Positions 1 through 9,533 of a stretch of 64,000 nt of DNA are shown here, in pieces (the first letter of the stretch is position 1; each line of letters begins with the position of its first letter). Below the pieces are notes generated by a model. The model saw only the letters and a list, made by a program, of their open reading frames with translations, ran no database searches and was not told the DNA's origin. Source of the stretch: Superficieibacter electus (lineage in GTDB: Bacteria > Pseudomonadota > Gammaproteobacteria > Enterobacterales > Enterobacteriaceae); assembly GCF_002915575.1 (NCBI RefSeq), contig NZ_PQGD01000010.1, positions 155,644-219,643 on the forward strand, in the 5' to 3' direction. The translations under genes and the position numbers were made by a program.

Positions 1-1077
1 GTAGCGATACGAGCCGCTCCCCACCGCCGGACCATAGTCAAAATTATCCACACCGTAACGGCGACGCAATGCCCCCAGGGTAATAGCACCATCGCTTAAA
101 CCAGCGCTGAGCAACTCACTGTCCACATAAAACGGCAGAACGGTGCTGACCTGGCGGCCCAGCGCATCGGTGGTGACCAGAACCGCATTGCCCGCCCCAT
201 TCACATAAGGAAGATTGGTCAGCGAAAAGGGGCCCGGCTGAAGCTGAGTGCTCCCGGCGCGGTAGCCGTCGATAAATAAATCCACCGAGGTCGGCACTGC
301 CGCCTCGCCGGAAAATGCCGGTAGCGGCCAGGTGACCAGATCGGGACGCAGGGAAAAATCCCGTCCATAACGCAGGCCGCCGATGCGCACGCTGTTACTC
401 CAGTTCAGTGATTCGCTGATGACATCGCCCACGCTCCACTGCGTAATATCCTCTTCGTCAGTCAGATTAAGCGTCGTGTCGTAGCGAATATAGCCTTCCT
501 GTTGGGGATAATTGCCGCTCAGGGTACGGCGCAGGCTGCCTGTTGAGGTAAGCGATCCGGCGTCGTAGAAATAGCGGAATTCATGCCAGAGCGAAATCTG
601 CCCGGCACCGTGTTCAGTCTGGCTGGTGTAAATGTCATAATTGATAAGCGCGCCCTGCCCGTTGACCGGCTCCGTGCGTGCGATACCGTCACGAAAGGCG
701 GTAGCCCGCGCAGGCATCCAGTCGCGCGGCACGCTCAGCAGCAGGCGCTGACCCGTGCTGTCGTACTCTACGCGCACATCCGGCAGCGCAGACACATTGA
801 CATCGCCCGGTAGCAAATGCTCGCCGGGCAGTCCGGCACGCTGTAAATCGGCGCTGGCAATGTAATAATTCCCCTGCCGTTGTGCCACCGGCACCACCTG
901 GCGGGTATCGTAGTGATTGATCACCAGCGCCAGATGATAAAGCGACTGCGCGTTGATCGCTGTCGCATCCGGCGGTGGCGGCAGAGAATCATCCACTTCC
1001 ATGGCGTTCACCGTGCCGGCGCTGGTTACAAAGGTCAGCAGCATCAGCGAACTCAATTGCCCGGTGCGGCGTGCCAT
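1..1077 (-). CDS. Outer-membrane fimbrial usher, archaic Csu type (3' end beyond window)
   Basis: About 359 N-terminal residues are visible and the frame stays open to base 1. A signal sequence (MARRTGQLSSLMLLTF...) is followed by a usher N-terminal region and the start of the 24-strand beta-barrel domain, with motifs such as FIDGYRAG and LPFYVDSELL that are typical of FimD/PapC-like ushers. Ushers form the outer-membrane pore that takes subunits from the periplasmic chaperone and assembles them into a pilus. The start at 1077 overlaps the end of the chaperone gene by 25 bp, indicating translational coupling. The neighbouring spore-coat-U pilins place it in the archaic (CsuD-like) branch. The gene is cut by the window edge, so intactness and any tip-adhesin gene downstream cannot be judged. 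Confidence 0.9.
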   Translation of the reverse strand, partial: MARRTGQLSSLMLLTFVTSAGTVNAMEVDDSLPPPPDATAINAQSLYHLALVINHYDTRQVVPVAQRQGNYYIASADLQRAGLPGEHLLPGDVNVSALPDVRVEYDSTGQRLLLSVPRDWMPARATAFRDGIARTEPVNGQGALINYDIYTSQTEHGAGQISLWHEFRYFYDAGSLTSTGSLRRTLSGNYPQQEGYIRYDTTLNLTDEEDITQWSVGDVISESLNWSNSVRIGGLRYGRDFSLRPDLVTWPLPAFSGEAAVPTSVDLFIDGYRAGSTQLQPGPFSLTNLPYVNGAGNAVLVTTDALGRQVSTVLPFYVDSELLSAGLSDGAITLGALRRRYGVDNFDYGPAVGSGSYRY

Positions 1078-1817
1078 TTTGCATCCCTTGCATTGATGGT
1101 CGCCCGCAGTTCAGTGGGTCGACTGACGCCCGACGGTAACGACCAGCGGCGGAACTGCCCGGGCAACACGTACCCCAGCAGCCCTTCCCCCAGCTTGTAC
1201 TTCTGACCGCCCTGCTGCACGGTGACCTGACTTAACCGCAGATGAACACTGCCGCTGTTCGTCACCTCGACTGCCGGTTTACCCTCCTGCACCACCATTC
1301 GCCAGCGCAGCCGCTGCGGGTCCACCTCAGCGTGATTGGCAGCGTTAACCTGGGTGCGTATCCCGGTACCATACACAAAGAGCGGCAGTGAATAACGCAT
1401 CTGAACGTTAATCGCCAGTTTCGGCGTTGAAGGATCATTGGGCTGGGGGATCTCATCAATGATAATGCGATAGGCTTTTTCCACGCCTGCCGGTGCGCTG
1501 GTTTGTTTTATCAGGCGAATAAGCTGCTTACTTCCGCGATCAATACGCAGGATCGGTGGGCTGGCAACAACGTCCTGCTGCGCCTGGTAACGCTCATAGC
1601 CACCTTCCTGCGTCCAGCGCACAATACGTACCTGCATGGTGGTGGCGCTGTTTCCCTGATTTTCAATCCACAGCTCGGTCGCATTCATATCGGCCCCCAG
1701 CCAGGGGTCAATGGGCCACAGCAGGATCGTGGCGGCGGCACAGGCGTGGCCGGGCAGGAATAGTAATCCTGCCGCTGACAGATAAAGAGAAAGGGCCAGC
1801 GCGTTAATCACTCTCAT
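1053..1817 (-). CDS. Periplasmic pilus chaperone, PapD/CsuC-like
   Basis: This 254-residue protein starts at MRVINALALSL and has a signal peptide ending near HACAA. It shows the two-domain immunoglobulin-like pattern of pilus chaperones: an edge strand with TELWIENQGN, the R-I-D-R-G-S-K-Q-L-I-R-L-I segment that corresponds to the subunit-binding G1 region, and a second domain ending in an LPGQFRRWSLP segment. Such proteins cap pilin subunits in the periplasm and deliver them to the usher. The ATG at 1817 is preferred over an in-frame start 8 codons upstream because GGGAG lies 8 bases before it. It lies between the second pilin gene and the usher, as in csu operons. Confidence 0.88.
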   Translation of the reverse strand: MRVINALALSLYLSAAGLLFLPGHACAAATILLWPIDPWLGADMNATELWIENQGNSATTMQVRIVRWTQEGGYERYQAQQDVVASPPILRIDRGSKQLIRLIKQTSAPAGVEKAYRIIIDEIPQPNDPSTPKLAINVQMRYSLPLFVYGTGIRTQVNAANHAEVDPQRLRWRMVVQEGKPAVEVTNSGSVHLRLSQVTVQQGGQKYKLGEGLLGYVLPGQFRRWSLPSGVSRPTELRATINARDAKWHAAPGN

Positions 1818-1834
1818 TTTTACATCTCCCTGAA

Positions 1835-2380
1835 TTACCACGATAAGGTCACAGTTAACTGATCGCTATACACCCCTGCCGGACTGAAGCCGGAGAGTTG
1901 TGCCACCCCGAACAGCGTGAGGGCGATATTGCTGGCGTCGCTCACCGAAACCGACACGGCCTGGTTAAGACCTATCTCGCTATTGGCTGCCAGGGAGCTA
2001 TTACTGTAGAGCCGGTACGGCACGCGCTCCGTTCCCTGTGCGCGCTGCATATGACGTACAGAGTCGTAGTGCTGTCCGCCATTAATACTCATGGTCAATT
2101 CGACGCCCGGCGTGCAGGCGAGTGACAATGCGGTATTGGGAACGAACTGCGTATTCACCGCGCCTGACGCCACGCCAGAATGGGAGCCAAAATTCAGCGT
2201 CCCCCATTCACCTCCCGTTCCGGCAACCACTGAACAGCCACGCACGACCGACGCGTTGACCTGAAAGGTCTGTGTGGTTATTGCCAGCGCCTGAGCACAA
2301 GGGAAAAACAAGCCCAGCAACAAAAACAGGCGTAAAGATCCCCCGGCCTCTGCCTGGAGACCTTTTTTATTTCTCTGCAT
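1835..2380 (-). CDS. Spore-coat-U (SCPU) domain pilin subunit, second in operon
   Basis: The product has 181 residues with an N-terminal hydrophobic signal (LFLLLGLFFPCAQALA) and one SCPU-type beta-sandwich domain. Typical features are an early cysteine (VVRGCSVV), the G-x-L-N-F-G-S-H segment, a second cysteine (LACTPG), the YRLYSNSS strand and a closing DQLTVTLSW. Archaic pilins of this class polymerise by donor-strand exchange. It is more divergent than the first pilin and resembles the minor subunits (CsuA-like) by position. The predicted protein starts MQRNKKGL; a shorter start cannot be excluded. Confidence 0.82.
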   Translation of the reverse strand: MQRNKKGLQAEAGGSLRLFLLLGLFFPCAQALAITTQTFQVNASVVRGCSVVAGTGGEWGTLNFGSHSGVASGAVNTQFVPNTALSLACTPGVELTMSINGGQHYDSVRHMQRAQGTERVPYRLYSNSSLAANSEIGLNQAVSVSVSDASNIALTLFGVAQLSGFSPAGVYSDQLTVTLSW

Positions 2381-2389
2381 GGTGTGACG

Positions 2390-2959
2390 CTAATACGTTA
2401 CGCTGACATTAATTGTATCGGTATACGTTCCAGGTACCACGGTGACACTATTACCGCCATCCTGTATCCGCCCGTAAAGGGTATAGTTGTCAACGCCTCC
2501 GGTATTTGAAGCAATAGGGATTGGCGCATCGTTGGTAATTTCGTTATTAAATCCACTGTCGCTATACAGGTTATAAGCCACTCCCTGAGTCGCATCAGCG
2601 GTATTAACTAAATAACGGGGGTCAGTACCTGGCGTGCCCACGGCGGACCCAGGGTTGGCGGTATTGGTATTACCGGTTACCTGTACGGTATAGCTGTTAG
2701 TGGTGCATTGAATGCCAAAACTATTACCGCCCGTAGCCCCGGTTAATTGTGTGGTCAGGGTCGAGAATGTTGCCGGATGGGTACCAAAGTCCAGCGTACC
2801 AAAATTAATTCCATTCTGGCTGGGAGAGCCATTAATTAAGCAGCCGTTGGTTAACGTCAGGGTTGCCCCGATAGTCCCGCTGCTGGTCACTGCCTGGGCC
2901 TGCGAACTCATTAAAACCAGAATACCACTCGTAGCAATAAAAAGACGCATTCGGTTCAT
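2390..2959 (-). CDS. Spore-coat-U (SCPU) domain major pilin candidate, first gene of pilus operon
   Basis: The product has 189 residues: a signal peptide cleaved near SSQAQA and one SCPU domain with cysteines at TNGCLING and IQCTTN, the NFGTLDFG strand and a C-terminal TYTDTINVSVTY strand. Being promoter-proximal and closest to the CsuA/B pattern, it is the likely main rod subunit. GGAG lies about 9 bases before the ATG at 2959. It lies 9 bp upstream of the next pilin gene, so the two are co-transcribed. Family assignment is firm; the role of major subunit is inference from position. Confidence 0.85.
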   Translation of the reverse strand: MNRMRLFIATSGILVLMSSQAQAVTSSGTIGATLTLTNGCLINGSPSQNGINFGTLDFGTHPATFSTLTTQLTGATGGNSFGIQCTTNSYTVQVTGNTNTANPGSAVGTPGTDPRYLVNTADATQGVAYNLYSDSGFNNEITNDAPIPIASNTGGVDNYTLYGRIQDGGNSVTVVPGTYTDTINVSVTY

Positions 2960-3039
2960 TGTACCGTCTCCGGTAAAGGGGATGAGATCGGCGCTTATAC
3001 CCCGTATATTGCTGGTTGCTGGCGTATTGGCCGCGGTGG

Positions 3040-3109
3040 TTCACCCCAAATACACTCGCAGGGATCTACTCGTTTGCCGCCTTGCTGCAACCCGAATTAT
3101 TGGGGTATA
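3040..3109. repeat. Imperfect inverted-repeat extragenic element
   Basis: An arm beginning TCACCCCAAATA (from about 3041) is matched in inverse by AATTATTGGGGTATA (to about 3109), with CTCGCAG and CTGCAA in the inner parts of the arms and a GCC-rich middle. The block GCCGCCTTGCTGCAACCCGA resembles a short repeat often seen between genes in enterobacteria. It probably folds into a hairpin in RNA. Copy number elsewhere cannot be judged from this window. Confidence 0.5.
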
Positions 3110-3506
3110 GATTGACGCCGCAGTTCATTAATAGCCGATACGACAAAGTCATCTGCCGCATGGTTAAAATTTAGTTTAGATTGCCAGAATCGGATAGTGA
3201 GCTGGCCCTCCCCAATTTTGGTAACAGTTTAATTTCCCCATAAAATACAGAGAGTTAATTTTTGATAACTTTTTCCATCATTTAATTTCATAGAACATCG
3301 CTTCTTTTTGTGAGCGTTATCACACGGGCGCAGTCGGCTTTTTTAAAATATCTAAAATGGTCATAAGGAAATATTAACGTGGTGGTAATAAATATCTTTG
3401 TTAATTTAAAGGCGGCTTAACTTAATATTACCGCTAATTAATACAGGCGAGTTATTATTAAAACCTTAAGTATGCGGAGGTAAAAAGGATGGAGGAGAGG
3501 GAGACG

Positions 3507-3535
3507 TTTCCTTGCTCTGTTGCAGAGCAAGGAAA
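3507..3535 (-). terminator. Perfect 13-bp hairpin at end of mot/che operon
   Basis: TTTCCTTGCTCTG at 3507-3519 pairs exactly with CAGAGCAAGGAAA at 3523-3535 around a 3-base loop, 7 bases after the cheW stop. There is no good T-run, so termination may be weak or Rho-assisted. It marks the apparent end of the motA-motB-cheA-cheW transcript. Confidence 0.55.
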
Positions 3536-3542
3536 GAGGATA

Positions 3543-4046
3543 TCAGGCTGCGTGATTCGCCGCTGAGTCAAGTAGCGCCATTTCTTCGCTATTGAGCAGT
3601 TTCTCAATATTGACCAGAATCAGCATCCGCTCGCCCAGCGCCCCAAGGCCAGTGAGGTATTCGGTGGACAGCGTTACCGCAAATTCCGGTGCCGGACGGA
3701 TCTGCTCAGCAGTGAGTGAAAGGACATCAGAAACGCCATCAACAACAATGCCGACCACACGCTGACCAAGATTGAGCACGATCACCACGGTGTTATCGTT
3801 ATACTCCACGCCCTGCTGCTCGAATTTCACCCGCAGATCGACAATCGGCACGATGACACCGCGCAGATTGGTTACGCCCTTAATAAAAGCAGGCGTGTTG
3901 GCAATGCGAGTAACCTGATCGTAGCCGCGAATTTCCTGCACTTTCAGGATATCGATGCCGTACTCTTCATCGCCCAGCGTGAAGACCAGAAATTCCTGGC
4001 CCGATGGCTCACCTGCCAGTTTTGTCACGTTATTCATACCGGTCAT
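3543..4046 (-). CDS. cheW: Chemotaxis coupling protein CheW
   Basis: The 167 residues match E. coli CheW almost throughout ([19 protein letters not shown], then [20 protein letters not shown]). CheW is a small cytoplasmic scaffold of two SH3-like subdomains that links chemoreceptors to the kinase CheA in polar arrays. The receptor-contact segment [13 protein letters not shown] is intact. It is the last gene of motA-motB-cheA-cheW, 18 bp after cheA. No receptor gene follows: downstream sequence goes to a hairpin and then to pilus genes, unlike E. coli where tar comes next. Confidence 0.98.
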   Translation of the reverse strand: MTGMNNVTKLAGEPSGQEFLVFTLGDEEYGIDILKVQEIRGYDQVTRIANTPAFIKGVTNLRGVIVPIVDLRVKFEQQGVEYNDNTVVIVLNLGQRVVGIVVDGVSDVLSLTAEQIRPAPEFAVTLSTEYLTGLGALGERMLILVNIEKLLNSEEMALLDSAANHAA

Positions 4047-4064
4047 TTTTTTACCCTTTCTTAA

Positions 4065-6053
4065 TCAGGCTGCTGTGTGCGCCATACGTTGTTCACGATT
4101 TAATCCCTGGAGCGCTGAGACATCGACAATCAGCGCCACGCTACCGTCGCCAAGAATAGTGGCGGCAGAAATGCCAGGCACCTTGCGGTAATTGCTCTCA
4201 AGGTTTTTCACCACCACCTGATGCTGGCCGATAAGCTGGTCGACCAACAGCGCATAACGGCGTCCGGCGGTTTGCAGGATCACCACAATGCCCTGGGTGG
4301 CTTCAGTTCTGGCTCCCTGTACATCGAAGACTTTCCACAGTTCCACCAGCGGCAAATATTCACCACGGACTTCCAGTACGCGCTCGCCACCCGCCAGCGG
4401 ATGCAGATCCTCTTCACGGGGTTGTAAGGATTCCATCACTGCATTGAGTGGCAGGATAAAGACTTCATCGTTCACCTTCACCGACATACCGTCAAGGATC
4501 GCCAGTGTCAGAGGCAGCAGAATACGGATCGTGGTGCCGGTGCCCTGCTTCGACTGGATCTCAACGTGGCCGCCCATCTCCTGGATGTTACGTTTCACCA
4601 CGTCCATACCGACGCCACGCCCGGAAACATCCGTTACCTGTTCAGCGGTTGAAAAGCCCGGTGCGAAAATCAGCATGCCGACCTCTTCGTCGCTCATGTT
4701 TTCATGCACGGCCATTCCCTGCGAAACCGCTTTCGCCAGAATGCGTTCCCGATTCAGCCCCGCCCCGTCATCGGTGACTTCAATGCAAATATTGCCGCCC
4801 TGATGTTCGGCGGAGAGGATCAAATTGCCGACCGCCGATTTTCCGGCGGCAAGGCGCGTGTCCGGCGATTCAATACCGTGATCGAGGCTGTTACGCACCA
4901 GGTGGGTGAGCGGATCGATAATGCGTTCAATCAGGCTTTTATCAAGCTCGGTAGAGCTGCCCATTAACGTCAGTTCCACCTGCTTATTCAGCTTGCTCGC
5001 CAGGTCACGTACCAGGCGCGGGAAACGGCTGAAAACGTATTCCATCGGCATCATGCGGATCGACATCACCGATTCCTGAAGGTCGCGGGCGTTACGCTGA
5101 AGCTGTCCCATGCTGGTGATCAGATCGCCATGGGTCACCGGGTCCAGCTCATTGGAACGCTGGGCCAGCATTGACTGGGTGATCACCAGTTCGCCGACCA
5201 GGTTAATCAGTTGATCAACCTTTTCTACCGCGACGCGAATGCTGGAGGATTCGCTGACGCGGGCTGGTTTTTCGGCGCTGCTGCGGCTGGCCGGGGCCTC
5301 CTTCGGCACCGCAACCAGTGCCGGAGCGGCAGGTGCTGGCACGATGACGTCTTCTTCGTGGGTCTCAATCTCGTCGGTTGGAACCGCTTCAAAAGCAATC
5401 TGATCGGCTTCGATAACAAAGCACAGTACGGCGATGATATCGTCCTGAGCCACGCTGCCATCAAGAATAGCTGACAGCGAATCCGCCGTTTTCACCACGC
5501 CAGTCAGCGTCGCCAGGTTACCCAGCTCTTCTTCCAGTAAATCAGGCTCGCCGGCTTTCAGGCGTGAAAGCACAATCCGCGTCTGTCCGCCATCTGCTGC
5601 CTGCGGTTCCTCTTTTTCAACCACCGTCAGCTTTGCTGCGGGCGGCGGTACGGCTTCCCCTTTTGCCTCCAGCGCTAACTGACGCAGCGCATTGCAGATA
5701 TATTCAAAGCTGGCAGCATCCGGCTCCTGAGAGCTTTTATAGGCATCGAGCTGTTCCTGCATAATATCTTTGGTTTCCAAAAACAGGTTGATAATGTCGG
5801 TGTTGAGCTGCATTTCCCCGCGCCGGGCTTCATCCAGCAGGTTTTCCATCAGATGCGTGGTTTCCTGCAAAACAGAGAACCCGAAAGTTCCCGCGCCGCC
5901 TTTGATAGAGTGCGCCGCGCGAAAGATCGCATTTAGCTGCTCTGCGTCCGGCGACTCGGGGACCAGATCCAGCAGGTGCTGCTCCATGTCGGCCAGTAAT
6001 TCATCGGCTTCATCAAAAAAAGTCTGATAAAAATCACTAATATCCATGCTCAC
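4065..6053 (-). CDS. cheA: Chemotaxis histidine kinase CheA
   Basis: The product has 662 residues (E. coli: 654). The order is the P1 phosphotransfer domain with His48 in AAHSIKGG, a P2 response-regulator-binding domain, P3 dimerisation, P4 ATP-binding (N box [11 protein letters not shown]1 VTDDGAGL, G2 GRGVGMDVV) and the P5 CheW-like domain. It autophosphorylates in receptor arrays and feeds CheY and CheB. The start is the GTG at 6053 (GTG AGC ATG), as in E. coli, 4 bp after the motB stop with GAGGTG overlapping that stop. Met98 (ETKDIMQE), the start of the short CheA form, is conserved. The P2-P3 linkers differ most from E. coli and account for the extra residues. Confidence 0.98.
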   Translation of the reverse strand: MSMDISDFYQTFFDEADELLADMEQHLLDLVPESPDAEQLNAIFRAAHSIKGGAGTFGFSVLQETTHLMENLLDEARRGEMQLNTDIINLFLETKDIMQEQLDAYKSSQEPDAASFEYICNALRQLALEAKGEAVPPPAAKLTVVEKEEPQAADGGQTRIVLSRLKAGEPDLLEEELGNLATLTGVVKTADSLSAILDGSVAQDDIIAVLCFVIEADQIAFEAVPTDEIETHEEDVIVPAPAAPALVAVPKEAPASRSSAEKPARVSESSSIRVAVEKVDQLINLVGELVITQSMLAQRSNELDPVTHGDLITSMGQLQRNARDLQESVMSIRMMPMEYVFSRFPRLVRDLASKLNKQVELTLMGSSTELDKSLIERIIDPLTHLVRNSLDHGIESPDTRLAAGKSAVGNLILSAEHQGGNICIEVTDDGAGLNRERILAKAVSQGMAVHENMSDEEVGMLIFAPGFSTAEQVTDVSGRGVGMDVVKRNIQEMGGHVEIQSKQGTGTTIRILLPLTLAILDGMSVKVNDEVFILPLNAVMESLQPREEDLHPLAGGERVLEVRGEYLPLVELWKVFDVQGARTEATQGIVVILQTAGRRYALLVDQLIGQHQVVVKNLESNYRKVPGISAATILGDGSVALIVDVSALQGLNREQRMAHTAA

Positions 6054-6057
6054 GCTA

Positions 6058-6987
6058 TCACCTCGACTCGGCTTGTGGCGATGTGGGACTGACCGCCTGC
6101 GGTGCTGCCGCAGAGGGCGATAATTCACTAAAGGGAACGTTTTGACTTTCAGCATTCTCGTTGAGAATGGCCTGCTCGGTGCGTTTATTCAGCACCACCA
6201 GACTGATGCGACGGTTAATGGCGTCATCGCCACCCCGGTCGGACAGGCGCATGGTCGCGGCCATTCCCACAACGCGCAGGACTTTACCGCTATCCAGACT
6301 GCCGGCCACCAGCTCACGACGTGAGGCGTTGGCGCGGTCGGCAGACAGCTCCCAGTTGCTGTAGCCCTTATCTCCACCGGCGTAGGGGTAATCATCGGTA
6401 TGTCCGGACAGGCTGATTTTATTAGGAATTTCATTGAGCACCGGCGCGATGGCGCGCAGAATATCGCGCATATAAGGTTCCACTTCCGCGCTGCCGGTTT
6501 TAAACATCGGTCGGTTCTGGCTGTCGATAATCTGGATGCGCAAACCTTCCTGTACCAGATCAATTTTGAGGTGCGGCCTGAGCGCTTTAAGTTTGGGATC
6601 GGCTTCAATAAGCTGGTCAAGCTCGCCGCGGATTTTTTTCAGGCGGCTGATTTCCATCCGCTCCCTGAGCTGTTCAACATTGGGCTGTTTATGTACTTCC
6701 CCCTGCTGCTGAGTGTAATCATCACCGCCGCCGGGGATTGGGCTATCGCTGTTTGAGACGCGCGGGCCGCCCGCCACGGCGGTGGCCAGCGGGGTACGAA
6801 AATATTCGGCGATCTGGATCAGTTCTTTTGGGCTGGAGATGGAGATCAGCCACATCACCAGAAAAAACGCCATCATCGCGGTCATAAAATCGGCATAGGC
6901 GATTTTCCACGACCCGTGAGCGCCGCCGCCATGATTTTTATGTTTGCGCCGTTTGACGACGACGATGGGGTGCGCCTGATTCTTCAT
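6058..6987 (-). CDS. motB: Flagellar stator protein MotB
   Basis: The 309 residues comprise a short cytoplasmic tail, one membrane helix with the proton-binding Asp33 ([19 protein letters not shown]; Asp32 in E. coli, shifted by one extra Gly), a plug/linker and a periplasmic OmpA-like peptidoglycan-binding domain ([23 protein letters not shown]). With MotA it forms the proton-driven stator anchored to the cell wall. Its start overlaps the motA stop by 4 bp, and cheA begins 4 bp after its own stop. Confidence 0.98.
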   Translation of the reverse strand: MKNQAHPIVVVKRRKHKNHGGGAHGSWKIAYADFMTAMMAFFLVMWLISISSPKELIQIAEYFRTPLATAVAGGPRVSNSDSPIPGGGDDYTQQQGEVHKQPNVEQLRERMEISRLKKIRGELDQLIEADPKLKALRPHLKIDLVQEGLRIQIIDSQNRPMFKTGSAEVEPYMRDILRAIAPVLNEIPNKISLSGHTDDYPYAGGDKGYSNWELSADRANASRRELVAGSLDSGKVLRVVGMAATMRLSDRGGDDAINRRISLVVLNKRTEQAILNENAESQNVPFSELSPSAAAPQAVSPTSPQAESR

Positions 6988-7874
6988 GCGTCCTCAGTCG
7001 TGGTTTGCTGGGCAGAAGGATTTCTCACCGCACGCACGTGTTCTTCCAGCTCCACAAACGACGGGCGTTCGCTGGAATAGAGGGTTTTACGCCCAAACTC
7101 GACGGCAATTGGTGGCGCATAACCGTTGAGATTAGATAGCAGCGTGATTTTGACGCACTGCATCATCTTGCTGGTTTCCGCGCTTTTCTGGCGCAGGACG
7201 CTGGACAGCGGAGAAATAAAGCCGTAGGCCAGCAAAATGCCGAGGAAGGTGCCGACCATCGCATGCGCGATAAGTGCGCCCAGTTCAGCCGCCGGACGGT
7301 CTGCTGATGCCAGCGCGTGTACCACACCCATCACCGCTGCCACAATACCAAAAGCAGGCAATGAATCGCCGACCGACGCCAGCGCATTGGCTGGCACCTC
7401 AGATTCACTTTCGTGCGTTTCAATTTCCTCATCCATCAACGCTTCGATTTCGAAGGTATTCATGTTGCCGCTAATGATGAGGCGCAGGTAATCGACAATA
7501 AAATCCAGCATCACGCCGTCGGCGAGGATGCGCGGGTAGCTGGCGAAGATTTCACTCTCTTTCGGATTTTCAATGTCGCGCTCAAGCGAGAACATTCCCT
7601 GTTGGCGCGACTTGGCCATCAGGCGATAAAGCAGCGCCAGCAGGTCCATATACATGCTTTTGGTGTATTTGGAGCGGCGAAACAGCAGCGGGATCGCCTT
7701 CAGCGTTCCCTTGATCGACTTACCGTTGTTGCCAACAATAAACGCACCCACGCCTGCGCCGCCGATGATGATAAGTTCAGCCGGCTGATAGAGTGCTCCA
7801 AGGTGTCCGCCGGTCATCATATAACCGCCGAAAACTGTACCGAGAACAACCAGGTAACCCAATAAGATAAGCAC
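6984..7874 (-). CDS. motA: Flagellar stator protein MotA
   Basis: The 296 residues include four predicted membrane helices ([18 protein letters not shown] and [16 protein letters not shown] at the N-terminus; [14 protein letters not shown] and [15 protein letters not shown] later). The cytoplasmic loop between them carries the conserved charged rotor-contact residues. The start is the GTG at 7874 because the protein then aligns with E. coli MotA and AGGATG precedes it. It is the first gene of the operon, after the flhC terminator. I could not find a good sigma-28 promoter in 7875-7995. Confidence 0.98.
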   Translation of the reverse strand: MLILLGYLVVLGTVFGGYMMTGGHLGALYQPAELIIIGGAGVGAFIVGNNGKSIKGTLKAIPLLFRRSKYTKSMYMDLLALLYRLMAKSRQQGMFSLERDIENPKESEIFASYPRILADGVMLDFIVDYLRLIISGNMNTFEIEALMDEEIETHESESEVPANALASVGDSLPAFGIVAAVMGVVHALASADRPAAELGALIAHAMVGTFLGILLAYGFISPLSSVLRQKSAETSKMMQCVKITLLSNLNGYAPPIAVEFGRKTLYSSERPSFVELEEHVRAVRNPSAQQTTTEDA

Positions 7875-7938
7875 GACATCATCCTTTCTGTTGACCAGAG
7901 CAGGATGCACACATCGATCGTTAACACGTCAGGGAGGC

Positions 7939-7971
7939 AAAAAAAAGCAGCGGTAATTGCTTACCGCTGCT
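7939..7971 (-). terminator. Rho-independent terminator of flhDC
   Basis: AGCAGCGGTAA at 7946-7956 pairs with TTACCGCTGCT at 7961-7971 around a 4-base loop. On the minus strand the stem is followed by eight T residues (the A-run 7939-7946). It lies 25 bp after the flhC stop and separates flhDC from motA. Confidence 0.92.
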
Positions 7972-7995
7972 GGAGTGTTGACCACACCGTATCGG

Positions 7996-8577
7996 TTAAA
8001 CAGCCTGTTCGATCTGTTCATCCAGCAGTTGTGGAGTTATATCGGCAACATCACGGGAAAGTTTACGTCTTTTTACGTCACGGGATGGTGGCTGGCATAA
8101 ACTACAGACAAAACTGCCCACGGGCTGATGCGCATGGGTAATAAAATTGCCGTTGCAGCAGCTACAGTGCGAAAGCTGGAGCATGCCGCTCTCAACAAAA
8201 CGCACCAGCGTCCACGCCCGGGTTAGCGCCAGCAGCGGACCTTCGCCGTCCTGCTGCGGACATTGCTCAAGATACAGGCGATACGCTTTAATGACCGCAT
8301 CAACACCGCTACACAAGCCGGTTTTCAGCAGGTATTGCCAGGCATTGCAGAACATCGACGAGTGAATATTCTGTTCCCAGGTCATAAACCAGTCGGTAGA
8401 AAACGGCAGCATGCCTTTCGGCGGCGGGCTACCGCGCAGTTCTTTATACAGTTTGATAAGACGACCACGGCTCAGCTGTGTCTCACTTTCCAGCATCTGT
8501 AAGCGAGCGCCCAGCGTAATCAGCTCCATTGCCAGCTGAATATCACGGGCTTCCTGAACAATGCTTTTTTCGCTCAT
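7996..8577 (-). CDS. flhC: Flagellar master regulator subunit FlhC
   Basis: The 193 residues are nearly identical to E. coli FlhC. The four zinc-binding cysteines are present ([10 protein letters not shown] and SFVCSLCQ). FlhC joins FlhD in the FlhD4C2 activator, which turns on class II flagellar operons through sigma-70. Two adjacent ATGs (8580 and 8577) are possible; the second gives [10 protein letters not shown] as in E. coli. The start overlaps the flhD stop (TGATG), so translation is coupled. Confidence 0.98.
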   Translation of the reverse strand: MSEKSIVQEARDIQLAMELITLGARLQMLESETQLSRGRLIKLYKELRGSPPPKGMLPFSTDWFMTWEQNIHSSMFCNAWQYLLKTGLCSGVDAVIKAYRLYLEQCPQQDGEGPLLALTRAWTLVRFVESGMLQLSHCSCCNGNFITHAHQPVGSFVCSLCQPPSRDVKRRKLSRDVADITPQLLDEQIEQAV

Positions 8578-8579
8578 CA

Positions 8580-8927
8580 TCAGGCCCTTTTCTTGCGCGC
8601 AGCGGCAGCTTGACCCGCCTCAGAGAGCAAACGGGTGGAAAGAAGAATACCGGTATGAATCTGTTGCAAATCGTCAACGCGAGAGTCTTGCGTCAAGCGG
8701 GTGATAGTCTCATGACTATCAAAACGGAATTCACAAATAAGCTGATTAGTTTCAGCCAGTTTAACCATTTGCGGCAAAGTCAGCCCGCCAAGCGTTGTTG
8801 CCATCTCTTCATTAATACCGAGACGGAACATGGCTGAGGGCTTGTCCTGACTAATCAGGCGCTGCGCAAGGAGTAAATATGACAGGTTGATGTCATAAAT
8901 ATGTTTCAGCAACTCGGATGTGTGCAT
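8580..8927 (-). CDS. flhD: Flagellar master regulator subunit FlhD
   Basis: The 115 residues begin [24 protein letters not shown] and carry the disulfide-capable cysteine (LICEFRF) and the DNA-binding region seen in E. coli FlhD. The start at 8927 is preferred over an in-frame ATG 3 codons upstream because GGATGGGA is well placed in front of it. FlhD confers sequence specificity with FlhC. A long regulatory region lies upstream, as expected for a gene that integrates many signals. Confidence 0.97.
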   Translation of the reverse strand: MHTSELLKHIYDINLSYLLLAQRLISQDKPSAMFRLGINEEMATTLGGLTLPQMVKLAETNQLICEFRFDSHETITRLTQDSRVDDLQQIHTGILLSTRLLSEAGQAAAARKKRA

Positions 8928-9196
8928 TTTTCCCATCCAGAATAACCAACCATTGTTTTATGCGGCATAACCGCACCCCGTGATGTCGCCGGGAAAATCC
9001 CGGTAAAAAAGAAAAGGTCAAAATGCATAGTTGTACTTAGATGCTACCGCGCTGGAGAAGTCTCTTTAGGTGGACTATGTCATCAGAAACACGTTAAAGA
9101 ATTCTTACAAATGTCTAAGATTTTTCCTAATTCGACGCAACTTTACTCGGGAGCCTTACCACATACAACGAGGCGCTGCCGTGATTTTAGGAACTA

Positions 9197-9212
9197 TGTG
9201 ATCGACATCACA
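9197..9212 (-). promoter_or_regulatory. CRP-cAMP binding site upstream of flhDC
   Basis: TGTGA-TCGACA-TCACA is a perfect match to the CRP core palindrome. It lies about 270 bp before the flhD start. In E. coli CRP activates flhDC from a site near -72, which here would place the transcription start near 9133 and give a leader of about 200 nt, as in E. coli. Confidence 0.88.
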
Positions 9213-9518
9213 TAATGTACGCAAATATTAATCATAAATCTATCAATACTGGTGATTGGTTGATGTATTTTTATGCAAATACGGTGTTTAAGTGGTCAAC
9301 AAAGGCAACCAGACCTGTCTGAAAGCGGAATAACAGTATGTTAATTTTCTAAAAGCTGCCACTGACAATGAGAAAAATAATTTAACAGGACGGGATTAAA
9401 ACCCTCTTTTAAAAAAAACATGCATAAACATAAGCTTAGTATTTAATGTAACAAAAATAATCGCCTACTGAAACCATCTTCATAATGTTAATTTATATAT
9501 CATTTTATTAACAAAGAC

Positions 9519-9533
9519 CGATAATGATTATCA
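9519..9533. promoter_or_regulatory. Fur-box-like palindrome
   Basis: CGATAATGATTATCA matches the 7-1-7 Fur consensus TGATAAT-N-ATTATCA at all but the first base. It lies 180 bp before uspC and about 590 bp before flhD, in an AT-rich stretch. Iron-responsive control is inferred from sequence only. Confidence 0.6.

Larger units (their letters stand above)
2960..3542. other. 583-bp intergenic region between pilus operon and cheW
   Basis: No convincing gene is seen. The part from about 3120 to 3480 is AT-rich and is the expected place for the pilus promoter, but I cannot fix a -10/-35 pair with confidence. The stretch nearest the pilins holds an extragenic inverted repeat, and a perfect hairpin follows cheW. 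In E. coli this position downstream of cheW is occupied by tar. Confidence 0.6.

Noticed and set aside
7875-7995. Possible sigma-28 promoter of motA (ACCGATAC at the flhC end).
   Set aside because: The matching -35 at 11-bp spacing does not resemble TAAAGTTT. A class III promoter is expected here from E. coli but I cannot point to it.
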